From DATMRS01 sp035566015 (GTDB lineage Bacteria > Pseudomonadota > Alphaproteobacteria > Sphingomonadales > Sphingomonadaceae): DNA of 64,000 bases. Of this stretch, positions 23,631 to 32,754 are shown piece by piece. Each line of letters starts with the position of its first letter. Position 1 is the first letter of the stretch. The position numbers and the translations under genes were made by a program. The stretch is from contig DATMRS010000007.1 in the NCBI GenBank assembly GCA_035566015.1, positions 48,285 to 112,284 of the forward strand. Direction: 5' to 3'. Under the pieces are notes generated by a model, which did not search any database, was not told the origin of the DNA, and saw only the letters and a list, made by a program, of their open reading frames with translations.

Positions 23631-25637
23631 ATGACGATTGTGCCCGATAACATGTCTGTGCAAGAGGAACGGGGTGGGACAATTTCCGAGGCGGCAGCGA
23701 GCATGAACGCCTTGCTCAACGATCGTCTGCCTGATGGGCTACCGGGCGATGAATCCCCCTATCGGCAGATCATATGCGACCTCCCGATGGCCCTCTATAT
23801 CACCGACACCGAAGGCCATATCACCTTCTACAACGATGCCGCGGCGGCTTTGTGGGGCCGCCGCCCGACGCTGTTGGAGGACCGGTGGTGCGGATCGTGG
23901 CGGCTCTACCGGGCGGACGGGCAGCCGATGGCACATGCCGAATGCCCTATGGCGATCACGCTCAGGACCGGACAGATCGTACGCGACGTCGAGACGCTGG
24001 CCGAGCGGCCCGATGGCTCCTTCTATTCTTTCATCGCCTATCCGACGCTGCTGCGCGACGCCGCCGGCCAGATCACCGGCGCTGTAAGCGTGCTTGTCGA
24101 CGTCACCGAACGCAAGCGCGCCGAGGAGGCCACCGAAAGGCTGGCCGCCATCGTCGCCTCCTCAAGCGACGCGATCGTCGGCAAGACGCTGGACGGCATT
24201 ATCACCAACTGGAACGAAGGCGCCGAGCGGCTGTTCGGCTACAAGGCCGACGAAATCATCGGGAAGTCGGTCCTGACGCTGCTGCCGCCCGATCGCTATT
24301 ATGAGGAAACGTCGATCATCGCCCGGCTGCGGATAGGCGAGCGTATCGAGCATTTCGAAACGGTCCGCCTCCACAAGGATGGCCGCATGCTCGACGTTTC
24401 GCTTTCCATATCGCCGATCAGGCTGGCGGACGGGAGGATTATCGGCGCGTCGAAAATCGCGCGCGACATTACCGAGCGCAAACGCGCGGAGGCGCAGCTA
24501 CGGCGGCAAAGTTACCGTCTGGCGACTCTGCATCGCGTGGCGCAGATCATCTCCCAAGATCTCGACCTCGAACGCATCGTCCAGTCCGTCACCGACATCG
24601 CCACCGATCTGAGCGGCGCGCGGTTCGGGGCCTTCTTCTACAAGGCAGCCGAGAAGGACGAGACGAGCCGGCTCTTTGCGCTTTCGGGCGCGACGCGCGA
24701 CGCTTTCGAGAAATTCGGCCTGCCGCGCAACACGGCCTTGTTCGGCGCCACTTTTTTGGGCGAGCAGGTCGTCCGCTCCGACGACATTCGAACCGACCCG
24801 CGCTACGGCCATAACGTCCCCCATTTCGGCGTGCCGAAGGGTCATCCGCCGGTCGTGAGCTATCTTGCGGTGCCTGTCATCTCCTCCTCGGGCGAGGTGA
24901 TAGGCGGCCTGTTCTTCGGCCATGAGGAGCCGGGCAAGTTCGAGGAGGATACCGAGCTTCTCATCAGCGGCATCGCCTTGCAGGCCGGCGTGGCGATGGA
25001 CAATGCGCGCCTCCATGAGGCCGCCCGCACCGAGATCGAGCGACGCCGCACCGCCGAAGAGGCGCAGGAACTGCTGCTCAACGAGATCAAGCATCGCGTA
25101 AAGAATACGCTGGCGACCGTGCAGGCGATGGCGGTGCAGACGTTCCGCAAGGCCCCGCCCCACGAAGGCCAGGCCTTCACCGCGCGCTTGCACGCGCTGT
25201 CCGGCGCACATGACCTCCTGACGCAGCAGAATTGGCAGGCGGTGGCCATCACCGATCTGGTCAGCCGCGCGCTCGACCCGTTTCTCGATCGCGAGGAGCC
25301 GCGCATCGCCACCACCGGCCCCGAGGTGCGCCTCGATCCGAACAATGCGCTGCTGCTCGTCATGGTGCTGCACGAATTGGGGACGAACGCCGTCAAATAT
25401 GGCGCGCTGTCCAACAATAAGGGGCGCGTCGATGTCCACTGGTCGCTGGAGGACTGCGACACGCCGCCCTGCCTGCGGCTTTGCTGGCGTGAAGAGGGCG
25501 GCCCCGCCGTCACGCCGCCGACGCGGAAGGGTTTCGGATCGCGGATGATCGAGCGCGCCTTGCGCGGCCGCCGGGGCAGCGCGCAGTTCGATTTTGCGCC
25601 CGGGGGGCTGAACTGCGTGCTCGAAATAACCCTCTGA
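23631..25637 (+). CDS. PAS-PAS-GAF HWE-family sensor histidine kinase
   Basis: About 668 residues, soluble. Order: PAS 1 (about 45-165), PAS 2 (about 170-290, with I-I-T-N-W-N-E-G-A-E-R-L-F-G), GAF (about 305-460), then the HWE kinase core with phospho-His in L-L-N-E-I-K-H-R-V-K-N-T-L, the N box E-L-G-T-N-A-V-K-Y-G and the W-x-E motif C-W-R-E-E-G-G. HWE/HisKA2 kinases of sphingomonads often feed PhyR in the general stress response; here that is supported by the adjacent promoter-like site and stress genes but not proved. The start at 23631 is preferred to 23538 because the promoter-like site would otherwise lie inside the gene. No membrane segments, so it senses an intracellular cue. Confidence 0.85.
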   Translation: MTIVPDNMSVQEERGGTISEAAASMNALLNDRLPDGLPGDESPYRQIICDLPMALYITDTEGHITFYNDAAAALWGRRPTLLEDRWCGSWRLYRADGQPMAHAECPMAITLRTGQIVRDVETLAERPDGSFYSFIAYPTLLRDAAGQITGAVSVLVDVTERKRAEEATERLAAIVASSSDAIVGKTLDGIITNWNEGAERLFGYKADEIIGKSVLTLLPPDRYYEETSIIARLRIGERIEHFETVRLHKDGRMLDVSLSISPIRLADGRIIGASKIARDITERKRAEAQLRRQSYRLATLHRVAQIISQDLDLERIVQSVTDIATDLSGARFGAFFYKAAEKDETSRLFALSGATRDAFEKFGLPRNTALFGATFLGEQVVRSDDIRTDPRYGHNVPHFGVPKGHPPVVSYLAVPVISSSGEVIGGLFFGHEEPGKFEEDTELLISGIALQAGVAMDNARLHEAARTEIERRRTAEEAQELLLNEIKHRVKNTLATVQAMAVQTFRKAPPHEGQAFTARLHALSGAHDLLTQQNWQAVAITDLVSRALDPFLDREEPRIATTGPEVRLDPNNALLLVMVLHELGTNAVKYGALSNNKGRVDVHWSLEDCDTPPCLRLCWREEGGPAVTPPTRKGFGSRMIERALRGRRGSAQFDFAPGGLNCVLEITL

Positions 25638-25646
25638 GAGCGGACG

Positions 25647-27095
25647 TCAGGCGGCGGCGGTTCCGCCCACCGTCAGGCCGTTGACGAGCAGTGTCGGCTG
25701 CCCGACGCCCGCCGGGACCGACTGGCCCGCCTTGCCGCAGATGCCGATCCCCTCGTCGAGCGCCATGTCGTTGCCGATCGCCGTGACCTTCGTCAGCACC
25801 GAGGGGCCGTCGCCGATCAGCGTTGCGCCCTTGAGCGGCGCGCCGAGCTTGCCATTTTCGATCCGATACGCCTCGGTGCAGGAAAAGACGAACTTGCCCG
25901 AGGTGATATCGACCTGCCCGCCGCCGAAGCTCTTGGCATAGACGCCGTTCTTCACCCGGCCGAGAATCTCGTCGGGATCGTCCTGGCCGCCGAGCATGAA
26001 GGTGTTGGTCATGCGCGGCATGGGCGCGTGCGCGAAGCTCTCACGCCGGCCGTTGCCGGTGGAGGCCACGCCCATCAGCCGGGCGTTGAGCCGGTCCTGC
26101 AAATAGCCTTTGAGGATGCCGTCCTCGATCAGGACGTTGCGCTGCGTCGGCGTGCCTTCGTCGTCGATCGTGAGCGAACCGCGCCGCCCCTCGATCGATC
26201 CGTCGTCCACCACGGTGACGCCGGGCGCGGCCACCCGCTCGCCGATCCGGCCGGAGAAGGCCGAGGTGCCCTTGCGGTTGAAATCGCCTTCCAGCCCATG
26301 ACCGATCGCCTCGTGCAGCAGCACGCCGGGCCAGCCGGCGCCGCACACCACATTCATCTCGCCCGCCGGCGCGGACACCGACTCAAGATTGACCAGCGCC
26401 TGCCGCAGCGCTTCGTCGATCGCACGGTTCCATGTCGCGGGCTCGAACAGCCGGTCATAAAGGTAGCGGCCGCCCAGCCCGAAGAATCCGGTTTCGCGCC
26501 GGCCATTCTGCTCGGCGACGATCGAGACGTTCAGGCGGACGAGCGGGCGGACGTCGGTGGCGATGAAGCCGTCGGGCCGCACGATCTCGACCACGCTCCA
26601 CGAACCCGACAGGCCCACCGACACCTGCGCCACGCGCGGATCGCGCGCCCGCGCCGCCGCGTCGATCTGCTGGCACAACGCCACCTTGCGCGCGAAGGGG
26701 ATGAGGCCCAGCGGATCGTCGGCGGTGTAAAGCGCCATGTTCGTGCGCTGCGGCGGCGCGGCGCGGCCGCCCTTTGCCGGATCGAGCAGCGTCATCGTCT
26801 CCGCCGCGCGCCGGATCGCCGCCTCGCTCAGCTCATTGGCATGGGCGAAGCCGGTCGTCTCGCCCGAGACGCCGCGCAGGCCGAAGCCCGCCTGCGTGTT
26901 GAAATCGGCGGTCTTCAGCCGCCCGTCGTCGAAGCCGAAGCTCTCCGACGCGATATATTGCAGATACAGTTCGCCATCGTCGCAGCGCTTGAGCGCGTCG
27001 GCCGTCAGCCGCAGCGCCGCATCGGGATCGAGCGCGCCTTCGCGATAGAGAAAATGGCGGGGATCGCCGGCGAATGCGTGGGGACGGGTGGCCAT
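25647..27095 (-). CDS. tldD: Metalloprotease TldD
   Basis: A 482-residue TldD protein, partner of TldE/PmbA in a cytoplasmic heterodimeric metalloprotease that processes small peptides (microcin maturation, CcdA degradation in E. coli). The zinc motif H-E-A-I-G-H is present in L-L-H-E-A-I-G-H-G-L-E-G-D, followed by the conserved G-V-T-V-V-D-D-G-S and C-terminal T-G-G/G-G-G-Q-V-D-I-T-S-G-K-F regions. Length is normal. TldE is not in this window. The gene is convergent with the kinase (9-nt gap). Confidence 0.93.
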   Translation of the reverse strand: MATRPHAFAGDPRHFLYREGALDPDAALRLTADALKRCDDGELYLQYIASESFGFDDGRLKTADFNTQAGFGLRGVSGETTGFAHANELSEAAIRRAAETMTLLDPAKGGRAAPPQRTNMALYTADDPLGLIPFARKVALCQQIDAAARARDPRVAQVSVGLSGSWSVVEIVRPDGFIATDVRPLVRLNVSIVAEQNGRRETGFFGLGGRYLYDRLFEPATWNRAIDEALRQALVNLESVSAPAGEMNVVCGAGWPGVLLHEAIGHGLEGDFNRKGTSAFSGRIGERVAAPGVTVVDDGSIEGRRGSLTIDDEGTPTQRNVLIEDGILKGYLQDRLNARLMGVASTGNGRRESFAHAPMPRMTNTFMLGGQDDPDEILGRVKNGVYAKSFGGGQVDITSGKFVFSCTEAYRIENGKLGAPLKGATLIGDGPSVLTKVTAIGNDMALDEGIGICGKAGQSVPAGVGQPTLLVNGLTVGGTAAA

Positions 27096-27113
27096 GGCGC
27101 CGATATGGCGATC

Positions 27114-27326
27114 TCAGGCCGCTTTGTCACCCTCGGGCGCGGTATCGGCCGGGCCGCCGATCAGGACGAAACGCCGATCGCAATAGCCGCAATCGACATA
27201 GCCCTTCTCGTCGATTTCGAGGAATACGCGCGGATGGCCCAGCGCCGCGCCGCCGGGAATGTCGGTGGCGCCGTCGCAGGCGACACGCGCGGAGGATGTG
27301 CGGAGGGTTTCGGGCACGGCTTGCAT
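27114..27326 (-). CDS. Zinc-finger CHCC domain protein
   Basis: A 70-residue protein of the zf-CHCC family (PF10276), related to the mitochondrial complex I subunit NDUFS6. The zinc motif is visible as V-A-C-D-G ... L-G-H-P-R-V-F ... D-C-G-Y-C-D-R-R-F. ATG 27326 is preferred to GTG 27350 because the family begins about there. It lies 18 nt upstream of tldD on the same strand. Likely an assembly or accessory factor of respiratory complex I in alphaproteobacteria (family knowledge). Confidence 0.85.
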   Translation of the reverse strand: MQAVPETLRTSSARVACDGATDIPGGAALGHPRVFLEIDEKGYVDCGYCDRRFVLIGGPADTAPEGDKAA

Positions 27327-27425
27327 AGCGGCTACCGCCCCTAGCGGCACGTTCGCGAAGGTTCAAGCACCCGAAAGCACGGAAGCTTTTGCACGCGCGC
27401 GCGCGGCTCGCTATGCGCAGCCGTC

Positions 27426-28340
27426 ATGAGCGACGCGGCGATCAGCATCCGGCATCTCACCAAGGTCTATGAGGGCGGCAAACAGGCGCTCGACGATGTC
27501 AGCTTCGATGTGGAGCGAGGCAGCATCTTCGGGCTGCTCGGCCCCAATGGCGCGGGCAAGTCGACGCTGATCAACATCCTGTCCGGGATGGTCAACAAGA
27601 GCGGCGGCAACGCCGTCATCTGGGGCTTCGACATCGATCAGAACCCGCGCAACGCCAAGCGTTCGATCGGCATCGTGCCGCAGGAGATCGTCTTCGATCC
27701 CTTCTTCACGCCGTTCGAGACGCTGGAGAATCAGGCCGGCCTCTATGGCGTGCCCAAGGGGCAGCGGCGCTCGATGGAATTGCTGCGCGCGGTGCACCTT
27801 GACGACAAGGCCTTCGCTTATGCCCGCACGCTGTCGGGCGGGATGAAACGCCGGCTGCTGGTGGCGAAGGCGATGGTTCATTCGCCCCCCGTGCTCGTCC
27901 TCGACGAGCCGACCGCCGGCGTCGATATCGAGCTTCGCCAGCAACTCTGGGCCTATGTCCGCGATCTCAACCGGCAGGGCGTCACGATCGTCCTCACCAC
28001 CCATTATCTCGAAGAAGCCGAGGAGTTGTGCGATCGCATCGCGATCATCAATCACGGCCGGCTGATCGCCAACGAATCGATCGGCGCGATGGTGGGCATG
28101 GCGCGCGAAAAAGCGGTGCAGATCGTCGTGGATCGCGATCTGGAAACGCCGCCCGCCGCCTTCGACAAGATCGAGCTGAAAGGCCCGCGCACCCTCGTCA
28201 TCACCTATGACAAGGACAGGATGAACGCGGGCGAGGTGCTGGCGACGCTTCAGCGCGCCGGGCTCGGCATCGTCGACGTCTCGACGCGGGAGGCCGATCT
28301 GGAAGACGTCTTCCTGAACCTCACCCGCGCGAGCAACTGA
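27426..28340 (+). CDS. ABC-2 type transporter ATP-binding protein
   Basis: A 304-residue ABC ATPase. Walker A G-P-N-G-A-G-K-S-T (about 39-47), Q-loop V-P-Q-E, signature L-S-G-G-M-K-R-R, Walker B V-L-V-L-D-E-P and the H-loop T-T-H-Y. The C-terminal extension of about 80 residues is typical of ABC-2/DrrA-type exporters. The matching permease is not adjacent: downstream lies nadB. The cognate transporter must be elsewhere, or the gene works with an unlinked permease. Substrate unknown. Confidence 0.87.
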   Translation: MSDAAISIRHLTKVYEGGKQALDDVSFDVERGSIFGLLGPNGAGKSTLINILSGMVNKSGGNAVIWGFDIDQNPRNAKRSIGIVPQEIVFDPFFTPFETLENQAGLYGVPKGQRRSMELLRAVHLDDKAFAYARTLSGGMKRRLLVAKAMVHSPPVLVLDEPTAGVDIELRQQLWAYVRDLNRQGVTIVLTTHYLEEAEELCDRIAIINHGRLIANESIGAMVGMAREKAVQIVVDRDLETPPAAFDKIELKGPRTLVITYDKDRMNAGEVLATLQRAGLGIVDVSTREADLEDVFLNLTRASN

Positions 28341-28370
28341 CTGGATGGAGAGCGGGGGGTGCGAGAATAG

Positions 28371-29960
28371 ATGAGCGAGCATCACGCCTATGACATCGTC
28401 ATCATCGGCTCCGGCGCGGCCGGGCTGACCGCCGCGCTGAACCTGGCCGAACGCTTCCGCATCGCCGTCATCGCCAAGGGCGCGCTCTCCGACGGATCGA
28501 CCGCGCACGCGCAGGGCGGGATCGCCGCCGTGCTGGAACCGGGCGACACGTTCGAAAGCCATATCGAGGACACGATGATCGCGGGCGCGGGGCTGAACGA
28601 CCGCCGCACCGTCGAATTCGTCGTCGGCAACGCGCCCGCCGCGATCGAGCGGCTGGCGGCGCTCGGCGTGCCGTTCAACCCCGGCGAATCCGAACGCTGG
28701 CATCTCACCCGCGAAGGCGGGCACAGCCACCGCCGCATCGTCCATGTCGACGACGCGACCGGCTGGGCCGTGCAGCAGGCGCTGGAACGCGCGGCGGGCG
28801 AGCATCCCAATATCCACCTGATCCCCGACATGGCGGCGATCGACCTCGTCACCGGCCGCCACGGCGTCCATTATTCGGGCGAAGGCCATGTCTGGGGCGT
28901 CTATGCCGTCAACCGCAACAGCGGGCGGGTGGAGCTGTTCACCGGCCGGGCGACGATCCTCGCCACCGGCGGCGCGGGGCGCACCTATCTCTATTCCACC
29001 GCGCCGCGCGGCGCGACCGGCGACGGCATCGCCATGGCCTGGCGCGCGGGCTGCCGCGTGTCGAACATGGAATTCATGCAGTTCCACCCCACCTGCCTCT
29101 ACAATCGCGAGGTCAAGAACTTTCTGATTACCGAAGCGATGCGCGGCGAGGGCGGCCTTCTGAAGCTGCCGACCAACGGCCATCGCTTCATGCCCGATTT
29201 CGATCCCCGCGCCGAACTGGCGCCGCGCGACGTGGTGGCGCGCGCGATCGACCATGAGATCAAGCGGCTCGGCCTCGATTACGTCCATCTCGACATCAGC
29301 CACAAGCCGGCGGATTTCATAATCCACCATTTCCCGACGATCCATGCCCGCCTGCTGGACCTGGGCATCGACATCACGAAGGAGCCGATCCCCGTCGTTC
29401 CCGCGCAGCATTATACCTGCGGCGGGGTGATGATCGATCTCGACGGGCGGACCGACCTGCCCGGCCTCTACGCGGCGGGCGAAGTCACGCAATCGGGGCT
29501 GCACGGCGCCAATCGCCTCGCATCCAACTCGCTGCTCGAATGCTTCGTCTTCGGGCAGGCGGCGGCGGCGCATATCAGCCGCTGCTGGGACGATCTGCCG
29601 CCGCCGCCGCCGATCCGTTCGTGGGACGAAAGCCGCGTGTCCGATTCGGACGAGGAAGTCGTCGTGCAGCATAACTGGCGCGAGATACGGCGTTTCATGT
29701 GGGATTTCGTCGGCATCGTCCGCACGACGAAGCGGCTCGAACGCGCGCAGCACCGCATCGAATTGCTGCGCCGCGAGGTTGCGGAATATTACGGCAATTT
29801 CCGCGTGACGCCCGACCTGATCGAGCTGCGCAACCTGATCGAGGTGGCGAGCCTGATCGTCCGTTCCGCGCTTGCCCGCAAGGAAAGCCGGGGCCTGCAC
29901 TATACACTCGACTATCCCGAGACGCTGGCGGAGGCGAAGGATACGATCCTGACGCCCTGA
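28371..29960 (+). CDS. nadB: L-aspartate oxidase
   Basis: A 529-residue flavoprotein (EC 1.4.3.16) that oxidises L-aspartate to iminoaspartate, the first step of de novo NAD synthesis. FAD motif I-I-G-S-G-A-A-G-L-T near the N-terminus; S-T-A-H-A-Q-G-G-I-A-A-V and R-E-G-G-H-S-H-R-R-I-V-H, hallmark substrate/FAD regions of NadB; T-C-G-G-V and L-H-G-A-N-R-L-A-S-N-S near the FAD cap. Length is normal. nadA and nadC are not in the window. It lies 30 nt after the ABC ATPase gene on the same strand. Confidence 0.93.
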   Translation: MSEHHAYDIVIIGSGAAGLTAALNLAERFRIAVIAKGALSDGSTAHAQGGIAAVLEPGDTFESHIEDTMIAGAGLNDRRTVEFVVGNAPAAIERLAALGVPFNPGESERWHLTREGGHSHRRIVHVDDATGWAVQQALERAAGEHPNIHLIPDMAAIDLVTGRHGVHYSGEGHVWGVYAVNRNSGRVELFTGRATILATGGAGRTYLYSTAPRGATGDGIAMAWRAGCRVSNMEFMQFHPTCLYNREVKNFLITEAMRGEGGLLKLPTNGHRFMPDFDPRAELAPRDVVARAIDHEIKRLGLDYVHLDISHKPADFIIHHFPTIHARLLDLGIDITKEPIPVVPAQHYTCGGVMIDLDGRTDLPGLYAAGEVTQSGLHGANRLASNSLLECFVFGQAAAAHISRCWDDLPPPPPIRSWDESRVSDSDEEVVVQHNWREIRRFMWDFVGIVRTTKRLERAQHRIELLRREVAEYYGNFRVTPDLIELRNLIEVASLIVRSALARKESRGLHYTLDYPETLAEAKDTILTP

Positions 29961-30009
29961 ATGCGTGGCAGGCGTTTGTTTCAACCGCCACTTGGGCTAT
30001 CCCCCGCCG

Positions 30010-32754
30010 ATGGCTGCCAATCACCTCTACCTCGTCGACGGATCGAGCTACATCTTCCGCGCCTATCATCGGCTGCCGCCGCTCACCAACCGGCACGGCG
30101 TGCCGGCGGGCGCGGTGTACGGCTTCACGACGATGCTGTGGAAGCTCATCAAGGACCTGCACGACGCCGACGGGCCTACCCATCTGGCGGTGATCCTCGA
30201 TGCGGGCTCACACACGTTCCGCAACGATCTCTACGACAAATATAAGGCGCACCGGCCGCCGCCACCCGAAGACCTCGTCCCGCAGTTCCCGCTGATCCGC
30301 GATGCCACGCGCGCTTTCTCCGTGCCGTGCATCGAGGAGGACGGGCTGGAGGCGGACGACATCATCGCCTGCTATGCGAAAGCGGCGCTCGCCGAAGGCT
30401 GGCAGGTGACGGTCGTCTCCTCCGACAAGGACCTGATGCAGCTGATCGAGCCGGGGCTCGACCTGCTCGACACGATGAACAACCGCCGGATCGGGCCGGA
30501 CTATGTGATCGAGAAGTTCGGCGTGCCGCCCGCCGATCTGGGCGACGTGCTCGCGCTGATGGGCGATTCGGTGGACAATGTGCCGGGCGTCCCCGGCGTC
30601 GGCCCCAAGACGGCAAGCCAGCTGATCCGCGAATATGGCAATCTGGAAGCCGTCCTCGCCGCCGCCGCGGGGATCGCGAAGCCCAGGCTGCGGCAGTCGC
30701 TGATCGAACATGCCGACATGGCCCGGCTCAGCCGCGAGCTTGTCCGCCTCGTCTGCGATCATCCGCTGCCCGAGCCGCTCGACGCACTCGCGCTCCAGGG
30801 CCTGCCGCCCGAGCCGCTGCGCGCTTTCCTGGAGGAACAGGGCTTCCGCTCGCTGCTGCTCAAGGTAGGCGGCGAGGCATCGGCTCAGGCGCCCCGCCCC
30901 GCCCCCGCCGCGCCCGGCAAACTGCCCTTCGTCCACAAGGACTATGAAACGGTCGTTACCGAGGAAGCGCTTGATCGCTGGATCGTCGAGGCGTTCGACA
31001 AGGGGCTGGTCGCGATCGACACCGAGACGGACGATATCGATTGCATCCGCGCCAACCTCGTCGGCATCAGCCTCGCGACCGCGCCCGGCAAGGCCTGCTA
31101 CATCCCGGTCGGCCATATCGGCGACGGCCTGCTGAGCGCGCCGCCCGTGCAGCTCGATCGCGCGCTGGTGCTCGATCGGCTGCGCATGCTGCTTGAGCAT
31201 CCGGGCGTGCTCAAGATCGGGCAGAACCTGAAATATGATCTCATCATGCTGCGCCGGAACGGCGTCGATATCGCGCCCTACGACGATACGATGCTGCTCT
31301 CCTACGCGCTCGACGCGGGCCTGCACGGGCACGGCATGGACGAATTGTGCAAGATCCATCACGAGCATGACCCGATCGCGTTCAAGGACGTCTGCGGCAC
31401 GGGCAAGGCGAAGATCACCTTCGACAAGGTGCCTCTCGACCGCGCGACCGAATATGCCGCCGAGGATGCCGACGTCACCTATCGCCTGTGGGAGACGCTG
31501 AAACCCCGCCTCGCGCATGAAGGCGCGACGCGCGTCTATGAGCTGGTCGATCGCACGCTCGTTCCCGTCGTCGCGGAGATGGAGCGCGCGGGCATCCTCG
31601 TCGATCGCGAGGAGCTGGCGCGCCTTTCCGCCGAATTCGCGGCCGAGATCGGCCGGCTGGAGGGCGAGGTCCATGCGCTCGCCGGCGGCCCCTTCACCAT
31701 TGGCAGCCCCAAGCAGCTTGGCGAAGTGCTGTTCGAACGCCTCGGCCTCACCGGCGGCCGCAAGGGCAAGAGCGGCGTCTATTCGACCGACGTGAACGAG
31801 CTGGAACGCCTCGCCGGGCAAGGCGCGGAGATCGCGACGAAGGTCCTCGAATGGCGCCAGCTTTCGAAGCTCAAATCGACCTATACCGACGCGCTTCAGG
31901 CACAGATCAATCCCGCGACGGGGCGCGTCCATACCAGCTTCGGCCTTGCCATCGCGCAGACGGGCCGTCTCTCCTCCACCGATCCCAATCTCCAGAACAT
32001 CCCGGTTCGCACCGAGATCGGCCGCCGCATCCGCGACGCGTTCATCGCCGGCCCGGGCAACGTCATCCTCTCGGCGGACTATTCGCAGATCGAATTGCGC
32101 CTCGCCGCGCATATGGCCGACGTGCCGACGCTGAAGGAGGCATTCGCGCGCGGCGACGACATTCATGCGCTGACCGCGCGCGAGCTATTCGGCGAGATCA
32201 ATCGCGACACGCGCGGCAAGGCCAAGACGATCAACTTCGCGATCCTCTACGGCATCTCGTCCTGGGGGCTGGCGGGCCGGCTCGCGGTCGAGCGCGTCGA
32301 GGCGCAGGTGATGATCGACCGCTATTTCGAGCGGTTTCCCGGCATCAACCGCTACATCGCCGACACGCTGACGGCGGTCCGCGAGAAGGGCTATGTGACG
32401 ACGCTCTTCGGCCGCAAGACACATCTGCCGGGTATCCGCTCCTCCAAGCAGGGCGAGCGGCAGGCGGCCGAGCGGCAGGCGATCAACGCACCGATCCAGG
32501 GCACCAGCGCCGACATCATCAAGCGCGCGATGGCGCGGATGGGGCCTGCGCTGGCCGAAGCCGGCCTCGCCGACGTGCGCATGCTGCTCCAGGTCCATGA
32601 CGAACTGGTGTTCGAGCTACCCGAGGGCGACGTCCCGGCGGCGCGCGCGGTGATCGCCCGTGTCATGGCCGAAGCGGCCGAGCCGGCGGTCACGCTGTCG
32701 GTGCCCCTGGGCGTCGAGATCGGCACCGGCAAAAGCTGGGGCGCCGCGCATTGA
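30010..32754 (+). CDS. polA: DNA polymerase I
   Basis: A 914-residue Pol I. It has the N-terminal 5' nuclease domain (V-D-G-S-S-Y-I-F-R-A-Y-H; E-A-D-D-I-I), a 3'-5' exonuclease domain with an intact D-T-E motif (V-A-I-D-T-E-T-D), and the polymerase domain: motif A S-A-D-Y-S-Q-I-E-L-R, O-helix K-T-I-N-F-A-I-L-Y-G and motif C Q-V-H-D-E-L-V-F. Proofreading therefore appears functional. Start ATG 30010 gives the standard N-terminus; a GTG at 29965 would add 15 atypical residues. Its stop overlaps the TTG start of the following flippase gene. Confidence 0.95.
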   Translation: MAANHLYLVDGSSYIFRAYHRLPPLTNRHGVPAGAVYGFTTMLWKLIKDLHDADGPTHLAVILDAGSHTFRNDLYDKYKAHRPPPPEDLVPQFPLIRDATRAFSVPCIEEDGLEADDIIACYAKAALAEGWQVTVVSSDKDLMQLIEPGLDLLDTMNNRRIGPDYVIEKFGVPPADLGDVLALMGDSVDNVPGVPGVGPKTASQLIREYGNLEAVLAAAAGIAKPRLRQSLIEHADMARLSRELVRLVCDHPLPEPLDALALQGLPPEPLRAFLEEQGFRSLLLKVGGEASAQAPRPAPAAPGKLPFVHKDYETVVTEEALDRWIVEAFDKGLVAIDTETDDIDCIRANLVGISLATAPGKACYIPVGHIGDGLLSAPPVQLDRALVLDRLRMLLEHPGVLKIGQNLKYDLIMLRRNGVDIAPYDDTMLLSYALDAGLHGHGMDELCKIHHEHDPIAFKDVCGTGKAKITFDKVPLDRATEYAAEDADVTYRLWETLKPRLAHEGATRVYELVDRTLVPVVAEMERAGILVDREELARLSAEFAAEIGRLEGEVHALAGGPFTIGSPKQLGEVLFERLGLTGGRKGKSGVYSTDVNELERLAGQGAEIATKVLEWRQLSKLKSTYTDALQAQINPATGRVHTSFGLAIAQTGRLSSTDPNLQNIPVRTEIGRRIRDAFIAGPGNVILSADYSQIELRLAAHMADVPTLKEAFARGDDIHALTARELFGEINRDTRGKAKTINFAILYGISSWGLAGRLAVERVEAQVMIDRYFERFPGINRYIADTLTAVREKGYVTTLFGRKTHLPGIRSSKQGERQAAERQAINAPIQGTSADIIKRAMARMGPALAEAGLADVRMLLQVHDELVFELPEGDVPAARAVIARVMAEAAEPAVTLSVPLGVEIGTGKSWGAAH

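Noticed and set aside
27411..29984. An 857-codon frame antisense to the ABC ATPase and nadB
   Set aside because: Long antisense frames are expected at this GC content; it is rich in Arg, His, Ala and Asp with no motif, while both sense genes carry clear family signatures.
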